The notes: a model not told the origin generated them from the sequence alone. Shown: positions 8,352-17,703, counted from the first letter of the stretch. The stretch: 64,000 nucleotides of DNA from Xanthomonas theicola (GCF_014236795.1 NZ_CP049017.1:784001-848000); one strand, 5' to 3'. Numbers and translations: made by a program.

Positions 8352-9947
8352 TCAGTCGCGCAGCACGCGGTGGCCGCGGATCAGGTCCGCGGCGCGTTCG
8401 GCGATCATCATCGTCGCGGCGTTGGTATTGCCGCTGACCAGGCGTGGCATCACCGACGCATCGACCACGCGCAGTCCTTGCAAGCCGTGTAGGCGCAGTT
8501 GCGGATCGATCACCGCCTTTGCATCGCTGCCCATCCGGCAGGTGCCGATCGGGTGGTAGATGGTCTCGGCCTTGGCGCGGATGAAGGCGACCAGACCGGC
8601 CTCGTCCAGGTCCTCGCGCGCGGGCAGCAGCGGCGCGGCGCGCCAGGGGGCGAATGCCGGCTGCTGCAGGATGCGCCGTGCCAGGCGCGCGCATTCCACC
8701 AGCATGCGCAGATCGAAGCCGCCGGGGTCGCTGAGATAGTTCGCCTGGATCCGCGCGGGCGTGCGCGGGTCGGCGTCGTTGAGCGCCAGGCGGCCGCGGC
8801 TGCGCGGCTGCAGGTGGCAGGCATGCAGGGTGAAACCGTCGCCGGGCAGCCGGTTGCGGCCGTGGTCGTCGAGCATCGCCGGCACGAAATGCAGCTGGAT
8901 GTCGGCGCGCGCGTCCTGCGCCAGCGGCGAGCGGATGAAGCCGCCGGCCTCGGCGATGTTGCTGTTGCCGGGGCCACGGTGGCCACGCAGGAAATAGTCG
9001 AAGGCGATCTTCAGCTGGTTGCGGCGGTCGTAGCTGATGCCGGGGCGGGTGCGGTACAGGGTGCACACGTCCAGGTGGTCCTGCAGGTTGGCGCCGATCT
9101 GCGGCTGGTCCAGGCGCACCGTGATGCCATGGCGCTGCAGCTCGTCGGCCGGGCCGATACCCGAAAGCATCAGCAACTGCGGCGAGTTCACCGCGCCGGC
9201 GCTGAGCAGCACCTCGCGCCCGGCCCGCGCCTGCACTTCGGCGCCGCGCTGCGCGTAGGCCACGCCGACCACGCGCTCGCCTTCGATCAGCAGGCGCAGC
9301 ACCAGCGCGTCGGTGACCACCTGCAGGTTGGCGCGCGCCAGCGCCGGCGCCAGGTAGGCGACCGCCGCCGAGCAGCGCGCGCCGCCCTTCTGGGTGACCT
9401 GGTACAGGCCCACGCCCTGCTGCTGCGGGCCGTTGAAATCGCGGTTGTGGGCGAAGCCGGCCTGCTGCCCCGCGGCGATGAACACGTCCGACAGGGGGTT
9501 GTGGTAGCGCAGATCCGATACGTGCAGCGGCCCGTCGCCGCCGTGCAGCGCATCGCCGCCGCGGCTGTTGCATTCGCTGCGCCGGAAGTAGGGCAGCACG
9601 CCGCGCCAGTCCCAGCCGTCGGCGCCATCGGTCGCCCAATCGTCGTAGTCGGCAGGCACGCCGCGCACGTAGCACATCGCGTTGATCGAACTGGAGCCGC
9701 CCAGCACCTTGCCGCGTGGCCACCACAGGCGGCGGCCGTCCAGGTTCGGCTCGGCCTCGGTGAGGTAGTTCCAGTTGATGCGGCGGTTGGTGGCCAGGCG
9801 CGCCAGCCCGGCCGGCATGTGGATGAACGGATTGCGGTCGCGCGGTCCGGCTTCGATCAACAGCACCTTGCAGTCGCGGTCTTCGCTGAGCCGATTGGCC
9901 AGGACGCAGCCGGCCGAGCCTGCGCCGATGATGATGTAGTCGTACAC
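8352..9947 (-). CDS. GMC-family FAD-dependent alcohol/choline-type dehydrogenase
   Basis: 531 residues, a typical GMC oxidoreductase length. The N-terminal YIIIGAGSAGCVLANRL is the FAD-binding Rossmann motif. GMC signature 1 is seen in WPRGKVLGGSSSINAM and signature 2 in REVLLSAGAVNSPQLL. The C-terminal IYHPIGTCRMG block carries the catalytic His and NTNAATMMIAERAADLI closes the FAD site. It oxidises an alcohol to an aldehyde; the substrate is unknown. It resembles BetA and AlkJ, but no betaine genes are nearby. The start is a GTG at 9947, aligned with the Rossmann motif. It is divergent from the membrane transporter at 10143. Confidence 0.9.
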   Translation of the reverse strand: MYDYIIIGAGSAGCVLANRLSEDRDCKVLLIEAGPRDRNPFIHMPAGLARLATNRRINWNYLTEAEPNLDGRRLWWPRGKVLGGSSSINAMCYVRGVPADYDDWATDGADGWDWRGVLPYFRRSECNSRGGDALHGGDGPLHVSDLRYHNPLSDVFIAAGQQAGFAHNRDFNGPQQQGVGLYQVTQKGGARCSAAVAYLAPALARANLQVVTDALVLRLLIEGERVVGVAYAQRGAEVQARAGREVLLSAGAVNSPQLLMLSGIGPADELQRHGITVRLDQPQIGANLQDHLDVCTLYRTRPGISYDRRNQLKIAFDYFLRGHRGPGNSNIAEAGGFIRSPLAQDARADIQLHFVPAMLDDHGRNRLPGDGFTLHACHLQPRSRGRLALNDADPRTPARIQANYLSDPGGFDLRMLVECARLARRILQQPAFAPWRAAPLLPAREDLDEAGLVAFIRAKAETIYHPIGTCRMGSDAKAVIDPQLRLHGLQGLRVVDASVMPRLVSGNTNAATMMIAERAADLIRGHRVLRD

Positions 9948-9993
9948 CCGCGGTGTCCCCCGTTTTGTGCAGCGACGCTAGTCGTCGCCGATA

Positions 9994-10005
9994 GAGCATA
10001 TGCTC
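9994..10005. promoter_or_regulatory. Palindrome between divergent genes, possible operator
   Basis: GAGCATATGCTC is a perfect 12-bp palindrome about 47 bases before the GMC gene start. A further small inverted repeat (GCGAC/GTCGC) lies just to its left. No regulator gene is adjacent, so function is unproven. Confidence 0.3.
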
Positions 10006-10142
10006 GGCGCGGGCCTGCGCCCCGGCGCAGCGCACCTGCACGGCGCGCGCATGCTGGCGATGCTGCGGTGCATCGGCTACCGTGCGCGTTTTGCGCCTCT
10101 GGAATCGCCGATGTCCCGCTGCCCTTCGCAGGTTCGCCGCCG

Positions 10143-11489
10143 ATGAACCCATCTGCGCAGCCTCAGGGCGCGATGGCGCGGTTGCGCGCCAGCTTGCGCA
10201 CGTCGCCGCCGCTGGCCTGGGCGTTCCTGTACTTCTTCTCGCTGCTCAGCGGTTACTACGTGCTGCGCCCGGTGCGCGAGGCGATGGGCGCTTCCGCCGA
10301 CGTGGCCGCGGTATTCCCGCCTGCGATGATCGCGTTCTTCGCCGCACGCGGAATGCCGTTGCAGGCGTTCGCGCTGCAGGCGCTGTTCACCTGCACGTTC
10401 CTGGTCATGCTGCTGCTGCAGCCCGTTTATGGCGCGCTGGTCAGCCGCTATCCGCGGCGCGTGTTCCTGCCGGTGGTGTACGGCTTCTTCATCGCCACGC
10501 TGCTGCTGTTCTACGTGTTGTTCGATAGCGGGGTGCCCGGGCGCGGCATGGCCTTCTTCCTTTGGATCTCCGTCTTCAACCTGTTCGCGGTGGCGGTGTT
10601 CTGGAGTTTCATGGCCGATATCTTCAGCAACGCCGAAGCGCGCGCCTGCTATGGCTATATCGGTGCCGCCGGCACCGTCGGCGCGTTCCTGGGACCGGTG
10701 ATCGCTCGCAGCCTGGTCGAACGCATCGGCATCGCCAACCTGATGTTGATATCGGCCGGATTCCTGTGCGTATGCGTGGTCTGCCTGCTGCGCCTGCGGC
10801 TGTGGGCAGTGGTGCGCGAACGCGAGCGCGGCGTGGTCGGCGGCGAGCTGCCGATGGGCGGCGATGTGCTGGCCGGGCTGAAGCTGATCGTGCGCGAACC
10901 GCTGCTGCGCCGGCTGGCGGTGATGGTGGTGTTCGGGGTCGGCGTGGGAACCCTGCTGTACAACGAGCAGGCCGCGATCGTGCGCCGCCTGTACACCGAT
11001 GCTGCCTCCAGTACCGCCTATTACGCCGGCATCGACCTGGCGGTGAACGCGCTGACCCTGTTTTTGCAGTTGCTGGTCACCCGCGCGCTGCTGTCGCGCT
11101 TCGGCATCGCGCCGGCGCTGCTCGTTCCCGGCTGCGCCATCATCCTCGGTTACTGTGCATTGGCGGTGTCGCCCTTACCGATGATGGTCGCGATCGTGCA
11201 GGTGGTGACCCGCGCCAGCGAGTTCTCTCTGGCCAAGCCGGCGCGCGAGACGCTGTACACCCGGGTGGGGCGCGAATGGCGCTACAAGGCCGGTGCGGCC
11301 ATCGATACGGTGATCTACCGCGGCAGCGACCTCAGCTTCGTGTGGCTGCACAAGCTGCTGTCGGCGTTCGGCTCGCAGGCGGTGTTCGGCGCGGGCCTGC
11401 TGGTCGCCTCGGGCATGACCTTGGGCGCGTGGCGGCTGTTGCGCGAGGCGGCGAAGCTGCCGCCCGAGCGCACGCCACCTGCGCGCTGA
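10143..11489 (+). CDS. MFS-fold transporter resembling NTP/NDP exchange carriers
   Basis: 448 residues with about twelve hydrophobic segments spread along the whole chain, so an inner-membrane carrier. The pattern SGYYVLRPVREAMG near the N-terminus and the later TLYTRVGREWRYKAGAAIDTVIYRGSD are shared by a bacterial family often annotated as MFS or Npt1/Tlc-like NTP/NDP exchange proteins. In free-living bacteria these are not known to import ATP, so the substrate is unknown. The ATG at 10143 precedes a soluble stretch and the first membrane segment. It is divergent from the GMC oxidoreductase, with a palindrome between. Confidence 0.75.
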   Translation: MNPSAQPQGAMARLRASLRTSPPLAWAFLYFFSLLSGYYVLRPVREAMGASADVAAVFPPAMIAFFAARGMPLQAFALQALFTCTFLVMLLLQPVYGALVSRYPRRVFLPVVYGFFIATLLLFYVLFDSGVPGRGMAFFLWISVFNLFAVAVFWSFMADIFSNAEARACYGYIGAAGTVGAFLGPVIARSLVERIGIANLMLISAGFLCVCVVCLLRLRLWAVVRERERGVVGGELPMGGDVLAGLKLIVREPLLRRLAVMVVFGVGVGTLLYNEQAAIVRRLYTDAASSTAYYAGIDLAVNALTLFLQLLVTRALLSRFGIAPALLVPGCAIILGYCALAVSPLPMMVAIVQVVTRASEFSLAKPARETLYTRVGREWRYKAGAAIDTVIYRGSDLSFVWLHKLLSAFGSQAVFGAGLLVASGMTLGAWRLLREAAKLPPERTPPAR

Positions 11490-11574
11490 GCCGCTGCACG
11501 GCCCGGTCGGGTGCTGGCCGTCCGCCCGGACGGATCGTTATGCTGGCGTCCCTCCTCTTGTGTCGGATAGCGCA

Positions 11575-11929
11575 ATGATCCTGTTGGCTTCGATCCTGGT
11601 GGGCGCGGTCGCGTTGCTGCACGTCTCACCCTAGTGCTGCAGATGTTCCTGTGGACGTGCCCGCTCGGGCTGAAGACCTTCCGCAATACCCCGGACAAAG
11701 CCGCCGTCACCCGCGTGCTCGCAGCCAATCAGGGTCCGTACAACGGCTTCCTGGCCGCAGGACTGTTCTGGGGGCTGCTGGAACAGCGCCGCGACGTGGC
11801 GACCTTCTTCCTGGTGTGCGTGGTGGTGGCCGGGATCTACGGCGCGATCAGCGTCAACCGGCGCATCTTTGATTTGTGCAAAGCCTGCCGGCGTCGCTGG
11901 CACTGGCGCTGGTGTGGTCCGGCGGCTGA
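11575..11929 (+). pseudogene. DUF1304 small membrane protein, frameshifted twice
   Basis: The ATG at 11575 opens MILLASILVGAVALLHV, then a stop at 11632. The family sequence continues in another frame from about 11627 (LVLQMFLWTCPLGLKTF...LAANQGPYNGFLAAGLFWGL...AGIYGAISVNRRIF). Near 11870 the frame changes again to FVQSLPASLALALVWSGG, which ends at 11929. Normal DUF1304 proteins are about 120 residues with four membrane segments, and all of that sequence is still present in three frames. Two separate indels explain it; sequencing error is possible but less likely for two events. It is the last chromosomal gene before the gibberellin operon. Confidence 0.85.
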
Positions 11930-12744
11930 CACGAAAGTAGCGCCGCTGCGTGCCGCACGTGCGCCACGGGCGCGTGTGGGATGCAGCGGCTTGCGGACCA
12001 TCTCCAGCAAGCCGGGGTCGGGCGGCATCGCGCTGCTGCCGGGCGCGTGCGGCAAGCGGATCGGCGGATCGCGGCGGCTGGCGAGAGCGGCCGGCAGGAA
12101 GGCGCCTGCACGTCCACCCGTATGCTCGAGCCGAGGCCTGCGCAGTGCATGTACGAGGATCGTGCGGGACACAAGCAGCCGCGAACTGCTCCGCGGCCGC
12201 GGCACCGTCGCGCGACCGCCGTCCGGCAATATCCGCCGTCACGAGGCGGCTCCGTAGGTAGGCGTTGGCAAAACCGGTTCTTTGCTCAATGGTGGAGAAG
12301 CGCCATGGCGCTCGCGGCAGCGGCTGGCGGAGAGATGCTGGTAATAATATTTCATCATTTAAAATTTTATTTTTGCATAAGCTGATCGATGCGGCGCGTA
12401 CTGCGCGATCCGAGAGGCGGCGCGTGCGCTGCCGAAATGTGGGGCAGGGGGAATCTGTCGCGCGATTTGCGACTTGTATGCAGCGGAATTTGGTTGTGCG
12501 CTTGCCATTTGCTGCAAAACGCGAGGAGCACTGTTTCGGCAGGGCGTCCTTGTTTCCGCGCATGTTTGATTTTGTCTGCAATGCATATTCATAATATAGA
12601 ACTTGATCACAGAATGATGCGTGCGCTGGCGTGTATTTTGATGATCGAATTATGGGTGTAAATAAAAAGCTACGTGATGTTTTTGCACGTAACTGCAGAT
12701 TATTCTGTCGCAATTTCGCAATAATTCGATGGTGATTTTTTGAC
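11930..12744. other. Unassigned spacer, then AT-rich leader of the gibberellin operon
   Basis: The first 400 bases are GC-rich and hold no recognisable gene on either strand. From about 12330 to 12780 the composition drops sharply to roughly half A+T, with AT runs and short repeats. Within the leader are an inverted repeat at 12671-12691 and the direct repeat TCGCAAT (twice, about 12708-12722). It must include the operon promoter, but no sigma-70 pair is clear enough to name. The change in composition suggests imported DNA. Confidence 0.6.
12671..12691. promoter_or_regulatory. Inverted repeat before the gibberellin operon, possible operator
   Basis: TACGTG (12671-12676) and CACGTA (12686-12691) form a perfect 6-bp inverted repeat with a nine-base spacer, about 54 bases before the cyp115 start. 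The spacing of half-sites (15 bases centre to centre) is unusual for one helical turn, so this may be a hairpin or a dimer site. It is inference only. Confidence 0.35.
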
Positions 12745-13977
12745 ATGCGATCAAAAAGCAATCATTGCGATGCGATAAGTGTTCCGTTCGCTTCTGCGAC
12801 ATTGGATGATGTGTCTTCTGCGATTCTGCAGCGCGATCGGATCGCGCGGGTGACGCTGCCCGGCGAAGTGGTGACCTGGGCGGCAGGCCATCACCAGACG
12901 CTCAGGGAGATTCTTACCGACCAGCGTTTCAACCGGGACTGGCGGCATTGGCGGGCGCTGCAGGACGGCGAGATTCCCGAGGATCATCCACTGGTCGGAA
13001 TGTGCAAGCGGGATAACATGGTCACTGCACATGGCGCCGATCACCAGCGCTTGCGCGGCCTGCTGTCCAGGAGCTTCGCGCCCAGCCGCATCGCCTTGCT
13101 GGCGCCACGGATCGAGCAATGCGTGGATCAACTCATCGCCGACATGGCGCAGCGCGGCGGCAGCGCCGAGCTGATGCGCGAATTCGCCATTCCGCTGCCC
13201 ATCAACGTGATTGCCGAATTGTTCGGGCTGCCGTACGAACAGCGCGAGGAGATCATCGCGCTCACCAACAGCCTGGCCAACACCTCCGCGCCGGCTGCCG
13301 AGGTACGGCAGACGCGGCAACGCATTCCGGAGTTCTTCCGCCGCCTGATCGCGCTCAAGCGGCGCCAGCTCGGCGACGATCTGGCTTCGGCCTTGATCGT
13401 CGCGCGCGACAACGGCGAACTCGCCTCCGACACCGAGCTCATCGACATGCTGCTCATGGTGCTCTCGGCGGGCTTCGTGACCACCACCGGCGTCATCGGC
13501 AATGGCGTGCTGGCATTGCTGACGCATCCGCAGCAACTGGACCTGGTGCGCAGCGGTCGGGTCCCCTGGGCGCAGGCGATCGAGGAGATTCTGCGCTGGG
13601 GCAGCAGCGTGGCCAATCTGCCGTTCCGGTACGCAACGCAGGACGTGGAGGTTGGCGGCTGCACGATCCGGCGTGGCGACGCCGTCCTGATGGCGTTCCA
13701 TGCGGCCAACCGGGACGAAAAGGTATTCGGCCCCGGTGCGGACAAGTTCGATATCACCCGGCGGCGCAATCCCCACCTCTCGTTCGGCCAGGGGCCGCAT
13801 TTCTGCCTGGGGGCCGCGCTGGCGCGCCTGGAGCTGCTGTACGCATTCCCCGCGTTGTTCGCGCGGTTGGACGATCTGGCGTTGGCCATTGCCCCGGAAG
13901 ACGTCGTCTACATGCCTTCCTACGTCATTCACTGTCCGCAGCGTTTGCCGGTCGCTTTCCGCCCTCCCATCGCTTAG
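12745..13977 (+). CDS. cyp115: Cytochrome P450 CYP115, gibberellin 3-beta-hydroxylase (GA9 to GA4)
   Basis: 410 residues. P450 marks are present: the I-helix region LSAGFVTTTGVIGNG, the ExxR pair in EEILRW, and the heme loop LSFGQGPHFCLGAALARLE with ligand Cys354. It stands first in the operon, the position of cyp115 in Xanthomonas oryzae pv. oryzicola and a few rhizobia, where it converts GA9 to bioactive GA4. In most rhizobial operons it is lost or truncated; here the frame is complete. The ATG at 12745 has only a weak GGTGA site; the first 20 codons are AT-richer than the rest, so the true start could be slightly downstream. cyp112 follows after 14 bases. The I-helix threonine region differs from the usual AGxxT, which merits attention. 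Confidence 0.88.
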   Translation: MRSKSNHCDAISVPFASATLDDVSSAILQRDRIARVTLPGEVVTWAAGHHQTLREILTDQRFNRDWRHWRALQDGEIPEDHPLVGMCKRDNMVTAHGADHQRLRGLLSRSFAPSRIALLAPRIEQCVDQLIADMAQRGGSAELMREFAIPLPINVIAELFGLPYEQREEIIALTNSLANTSAPAAEVRQTRQRIPEFFRRLIALKRRQLGDDLASALIVARDNGELASDTELIDMLLMVLSAGFVTTTGVIGNGVLALLTHPQQLDLVRSGRVPWAQAIEEILRWGSSVANLPFRYATQDVEVGGCTIRRGDAVLMAFHAANRDEKVFGPGADKFDITRRRNPHLSFGQGPHFCLGAALARLELLYAFPALFARLDDLALAIAPEDVVYMPSYVIHCPQRLPVAFRPPIA

Positions 13978-13991
13978 AGAGCAGCGCCATC

Positions 13992-15194
13992 ATGCCTGAA
14001 GAAACCCTGGCGAGGCTGCCGATGTGGCGCGTCGATCACATCGAGCCATCGCCCGAAATGCTGGCGCTGCAAGCCAGCGGTCCGATCCATCGCGTGCGCT
14101 TCCCGTCCGGGGACGAGGGCTGGTGGGTGACGGGCTACGACGAGGCGAAGGCGGTCCTGTCCGATGCGGCGTTCCGGCCGGCGGGAATGCCCCCGGCGGA
14201 ATTCACGCCGGATTCGGTGATTCTCGGTTCGCCGGGATGGCTGGTCTCGCACGAGGGCGTCGAGCACGCCCGGTTGCGTACGATCGTGGCGCCGGCCTTC
14301 AGCAGCCGCAGGGTGAAGCTGCTCGCGCAACAGGTCGAGGCAATCACCTGGCAATTGTTCGAGACGCTGGCCGCCCAGCCCCAACCCGCCGACCTGCGGC
14401 ATCACCTTTCCCTCCCACTGCCGGCCATGGTCATCAGCGCGCTGATGGGCGTGCCGTACGAGGATCATGCGTTCTTGGTCGGGCTGTCCGATGAGGTGAT
14501 GACGCACCAGCACGAGAGCGGCCCGCGCAGCGCGTCGCGCCTGGCCTGGGAAGAACTGCGCGCCTACATCCGCAGCAGGATGCGGGACAAGCGCCAGGAT
14601 CCGGGCGACAACCTGTTGACGGATCTGCTGACGGCGGTCGAGCAGGACAAAGCGACCGAGGAAGAGGCGATCGGGCTGGCGGCGGGCATGCTGGTGGCGG
14701 GTTACGAGAGCACGGTTGCGCAGATCGAATTCGGCCTGCTGGCCATGTTCCGCCACCGGCAACAACGCGAGCGCCTGGTCGGCGATCCGTCGCTGCTGGA
14801 CAGAGCGGTGGAAGAGATCCTGCGCATGTACCCGCCGGGCGCGGGCTGGGACGGCATCATGCGCTATCCGAGGACCGACGTGACCATTGCGGGAATGCGT
14901 ATTCCCGCGGAGAGCAAGGTGCTGGTCGGCCTGCCGGCGACGTCGTTCGATCCGCGCCATTTCAATGACCCGCACATCTTCGACATCGGGCGCGACGAAA
15001 AGCCGCATCTGGCGTTCTCGTACGGGCCGCACTACTGCATCGGCATGGCGCTGGCCAGGCTGGAACTCAAGGTGGTGTTCGGCTCGATCTTCCAGCGCTT
15101 TCCCGAACTGCGCCTGGCCGTGGCGTCGGAAGAACTCAGGTTGCGCAGAGAGATCATCACCGGTGGATTCGAGGAGTTTCCGGTGCGCTGGTGA
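13992..15194 (+). CDS. cyp112: Cytochrome P450 CYP112, gibberellin C-20 oxidase (GA12 to GA9)
   Basis: 400 residues, very like rhizobial CYP112. It removes C-20 from GA12 through GA15 and GA24 to give GA9. Motifs: I-helix [28 protein letters not shown] with the ExxR pair, and heme loop [19 protein letters not shown] with Cys349. The start [23 protein letters not shown] matches the family N-terminus. Electrons probably come from the operon ferredoxin and a host reductase, since no ferredoxin reductase gene is encoded here. The stop overlaps a GTG in the cyp114 frame, but the cyp114 start is placed downstream. Confidence 0.95.
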   Translation: MPEETLARLPMWRVDHIEPSPEMLALQASGPIHRVRFPSGDEGWWVTGYDEAKAVLSDAAFRPAGMPPAEFTPDSVILGSPGWLVSHEGVEHARLRTIVAPAFSSRRVKLLAQQVEAITWQLFETLAAQPQPADLRHHLSLPLPAMVISALMGVPYEDHAFLVGLSDEVMTHQHESGPRSASRLAWEELRAYIRSRMRDKRQDPGDNLLTDLLTAVEQDKATEEEAIGLAAGMLVAGYESTVAQIEFGLLAMFRHRQQRERLVGDPSLLDRAVEEILRMYPPGAGWDGIMRYPRTDVTIAGMRIPAESKVLVGLPATSFDPRHFNDPHIFDIGRDEKPHLAFSYGPHYCIGMALARLELKVVFGSIFQRFPELRLAVASEELRLRREIITGGFEEFPVRW

Positions 15195-15289
15195 CGGGCG
15201 AACGCCGCCAGGAGTCGCGATCGTCTCCCCACGTTGCCGGTGCGTTTGCCGCGCGCCGGTCAGATCAGTCAGCCAAGCAGGTAACCAAG

Positions 15290-16579
15290 ATGGACGTGCT
15301 AGAAACCACGGCAGCGTGCCGTGACGCATTCGCCGAACTTGCGTCGCCAACGTGCATCCGTGACCCATATCCGTTCATGCGCTGGCTGCGCGAGCACGAT
15401 CCGGTGCATCGTGCGGCATCGGGTCTGTTCCTGTTGAGCCGCCATGCCGACATTTATTGGGTGCTCAAGGCCACGGGCGATGCATTTCGGGGGCCGGCGC
15501 CGGGTGAGCTCGCTCGGTACTTCCCACGTGCGGCGACCAGCCTCTCGCTCAATTTGCTGGGCTCCACGCTGGCGATGAAGGAGCCTCCCACGCATACGCG
15601 TCTGCGCCGGCTCATCTCGCGCGATTTCACCGTGCGCCAGATCGACAACCTGCGGCCGAGCATCGCGCGCATCGTCGCGGCGCGCCTGGACGGCATGGCG
15701 CCCGCGCTGGAGCGCGGGGAGAAGGTGGACCTGCATCGGGAGTTCGCGCTGGCCTTGCCCATGCTGGTCTTCGCCGAACTGTTCGGGATGCCGCAGGAAG
15801 AGATGTTCGGTCTCGCCGCCGGCATCGGCACCATTCTGGAAGGATTGAGTCCGCATGCCAGCGACGCCCAGCTCGCCGCGGCGGACGCGGCCAGCGCCAA
15901 GGTCCAGGCGTATTTTGGTGGCCTGATCGAGCGCAAGCGGGCCGATCCCCAGCACGACATCGTATCGATGCTGGTCGGCACGCACGACGACGATGCCGAC
16001 ATGCTGTCGGACGCGGAACTGATCAGCATGCTCTGGGGCATGCTGCTGGGCGGATTCGCGACCACCGCCGCGACCATCGACCATGCGGTCCTGGCGATGC
16101 TGGCGTATCCCGAACAGCTGCACTGGCTGCACGGCGATGCCATGGGGGTAAAGGCATTCGTCGAAGAAGTCCTGCGCTGCGACGCGCCTGCCATGTTCAG
16201 TTCCATTCCGCGCATCGCCCAGCGCGACATCGAACTGAACGGCGTGGTGATCCCGAAGAATGCGGACGTGCGCGTGCTGATCGCGGCCGGCAACCGCGAC
16301 CCGGACGCCTTCGCCGATCCCGACCGTTTCGATCCCGCGCGGTTCCACGGCACCAGCGCGGGCATGTCCACGGACGGGAAAATCATGCTGAGCTTCGGCC
16401 ACGGCATCCACTTCTGCCTTGGCGCGCAGCTGGCCAGGGTCCAGCTGGCCGAGAGTCTGCCGCGCATCCATGCGCGCTTCCCGACGCTGGTATTGGCCGA
16501 GGAGCCGACCCGGGAACCCTCCGCGTTCCTCAGGACGTTCCGCGCGCTGCCGGTGCGGCTGCATGCTTCGGGCGGCTGA
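15290..16579 (+). CDS. cyp114: Cytochrome P450 CYP114, ring-contracting oxidase (ent-kaurenoic acid to GA12-aldehyde)
   Basis: 429 residues. CYP114, with the operon ferredoxin, hydroxylates ent-kaurenoic acid and contracts ring B to form GA12-aldehyde. Motifs: I-helix [27 protein letters not shown] with ExxR, and heme loop [19 protein letters not shown] with Cys376. The ATG at 15290 is preferred because the rhizobial protein begins [20 protein letters not shown] at 15191 overlapping the cyp112 stop would add 33 residues of low-complexity sequence and is less likely. It ends one base before the ferredoxin start, so the two are probably translated together. Confidence 0.94.
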   Translation: MDVLETTAACRDAFAELASPTCIRDPYPFMRWLREHDPVHRAASGLFLLSRHADIYWVLKATGDAFRGPAPGELARYFPRAATSLSLNLLGSTLAMKEPPTHTRLRRLISRDFTVRQIDNLRPSIARIVAARLDGMAPALERGEKVDLHREFALALPMLVFAELFGMPQEEMFGLAAGIGTILEGLSPHASDAQLAAADAASAKVQAYFGGLIERKRADPQHDIVSMLVGTHDDDADMLSDAELISMLWGMLLGGFATTAATIDHAVLAMLAYPEQLHWLHGDAMGVKAFVEEVLRCDAPAMFSSIPRIAQRDIELNGVVIPKNADVRVLIAAGNRDPDAFADPDRFDPARFHGTSAGMSTDGKIMLSFGHGIHFCLGAQLARVQLAESLPRIHARFPTLVLAEEPTREPSAFLRTFRALPVRLHASGG

Positions 16580-16580
16580 G

Positions 16581-16886
16581 ATGCGCGTCGTGGTCGACCA
16601 GCATCTGTGCGGAACCACCGGGCAGTGCGTGCTGACGCTGCCGGGCATCTTTCGCCAGCGCGAACCGGACGGGATCGCCGAAGCGTGCGTGGCGACGGTA
16701 CCGGACGCGCTGCACGCCGCTGTGCGGCTCGCTGCCAGCCAGTGTCCGGTCGCCGCGATCCGGGTCATCGAAAGCGAAGATGGCGATGACGATCGCATCC
16801 TCGGCGACCCTGCGCCTTCGGTGGCGGTCGAGCGTCAGGCAGCGATAGACCAACGCAATCCTGGAGAACGCGATGGGACGGCTTGA
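16581..16886 (+). CDS. [3Fe-4S] ferredoxin of the gibberellin operon (Fd-GA)
   Basis: 101 residues. The first 65 form a one-cluster ferredoxin with Cys10, Cys16 and Cys55 (CGTTGQC and QCPVAAI), the three-cysteine pattern of [3Fe-4S] ferredoxins that serve bacterial P450s. It feeds electrons to the operon P450s and is needed for the CYP114 ring contraction. The C-terminal 35 residues (from ESEDGDDDRIL) are a hydrophilic tail without family features. The gene begins one base after cyp114 and overlaps the SDR gene by 14 bases, so the tail partly encodes the SDR ribosome site. Confidence 0.92.
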   Translation: MRVVVDQHLCGTTGQCVLTLPGIFRQREPDGIAEACVATVPDALHAAVRLAASQCPVAAIRVIESEDGDDDRILGDPAPSVAVERQAAIDQRNPGERDGTA

Positions 16887-17703
16887 AGGCAAAGTGGCGG
16901 TGGTGACCGGCGCCGGCGCCGGTATCGGCAAGGCATGCGCCATCGCCATCGGGCGCGAGGGCGCCAGGGTGGTGGTGGCCGATGTCGATGGCCCGGCGGC
17001 GACCGCATGCGCCGCGCAGATCGCGGCCGACGCCGGCCATGTGCTCGCCGTGGCCATGGACATCGCCGATGCGCAGGCGGTGGCGGCGCTGTTCGAGACG
17101 GCGCAGCGGCACTTCGGCGGGGTCGACCTGCTGGTGAACAACGCCAGCGCCATGCATCTGACGCCGCGCGATCGCGCGATCCTCGACCTGGAACTGGCGA
17201 TCTGGGACCAGACCATGGCGACCAATCTGCGTGGCACGCTGCTGTGCTGCCGGCAGGCCATTCCGCGGACGATCGCCCGCGGCGGCGGGGCGATCGTCAA
17301 CATGTCCGCGTGCCAGGGGCCGAGCGGAGACACCGCGCAGACGTCCTATGCCGCCGCGAAGGCGGCGATGAACATGCTGTCGGCCTCGCTCGCCACCCAG
17401 TACGGCCACGCGCAGATCCGCTGCAACGCGGTCGCGCCGGGCCTCATCATGACCGAACGTCTCGTCGCCAAGCTGGACGAGTCCATGCAACGGCATTTGC
17501 CCCGGCACCAACTCCTGCCGCGCGCCGGCCGCCCCGAGGACGTGGCCGCGCTGGTGGTCTTCCTGCTCTGCGATGATGCCGCGTTCATCACCGGCCAGGT
17601 CGTCTGCATCGATGGCGGCATGCTGGCGCATGTGCCCACTTACGCCGACGGCTGCAACAGCCGCGCCAACGCCGTCGAACCGCCCGCTGCACCACGCTGC
17701 TGA
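16873..17703 (+). CDS. Short-chain dehydrogenase of the gibberellin operon (GA12-aldehyde to GA12)
   Basis: 276 residues, classical SDR. The cofactor motif is TGAGAGIGKA near the N-terminus, NNAS follows at the usual place, and the catalytic set is Ser145, Tyr159 and Lys163 (MSACQ and SYAAAK). The ADVDG segment after the second strand has an acidic residue that favours NAD over NADP. In bacterial gibberellin operons this enzyme oxidises GA12-aldehyde to GA12. GGAG about 8 bases upstream, inside the ferredoxin gene, supports the ATG at 16873. Its TGA overlaps the cyp117 ATG by one base. The C-terminal tail after about residue 255 runs beyond the usual SDR end. Confidence 0.93.
   Translation: MGRLEGKVAVVTGAGAGIGKACAIAIGREGARVVVADVDGPAATACAAQIAADAGHVLAVAMDIADAQAVAALFETAQRHFGGVDLLVNNASAMHLTPRDRAILDLELAIWDQTMATNLRGTLLCCRQAIPRTIARGGGAIVNMSACQGPSGDTAQTSYAAAKAAMNMLSASLATQYGHAQIRCNAVAPGLIMTERLVAKLDESMQRHLPRHQLLPRAGRPEDVAALVVFLLCDDAAFITGQVVCIDGGMLAHVPTYADGCNSRANAVEPPAAPRC

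Noticed and set aside
11980..12300. A transposase fragment on the minus strand left of the gibberellin operon
   Set aside because: The translation has a faint transposase look but no motif I can name, and no inverted ends were found.
12751..13932. Long minus-strand open frame opposite cyp115, and similar long antisense frames across the window
   Set aside because: High-GC third positions keep antisense frames open. None carries family features, and the + strand genes there have full P450 motifs.
15191..15289. GTG start of cyp114 overlapping the cyp112 stop
   Set aside because: The extra 33 residues are low-complexity, while the frame from 15290 matches the family start.
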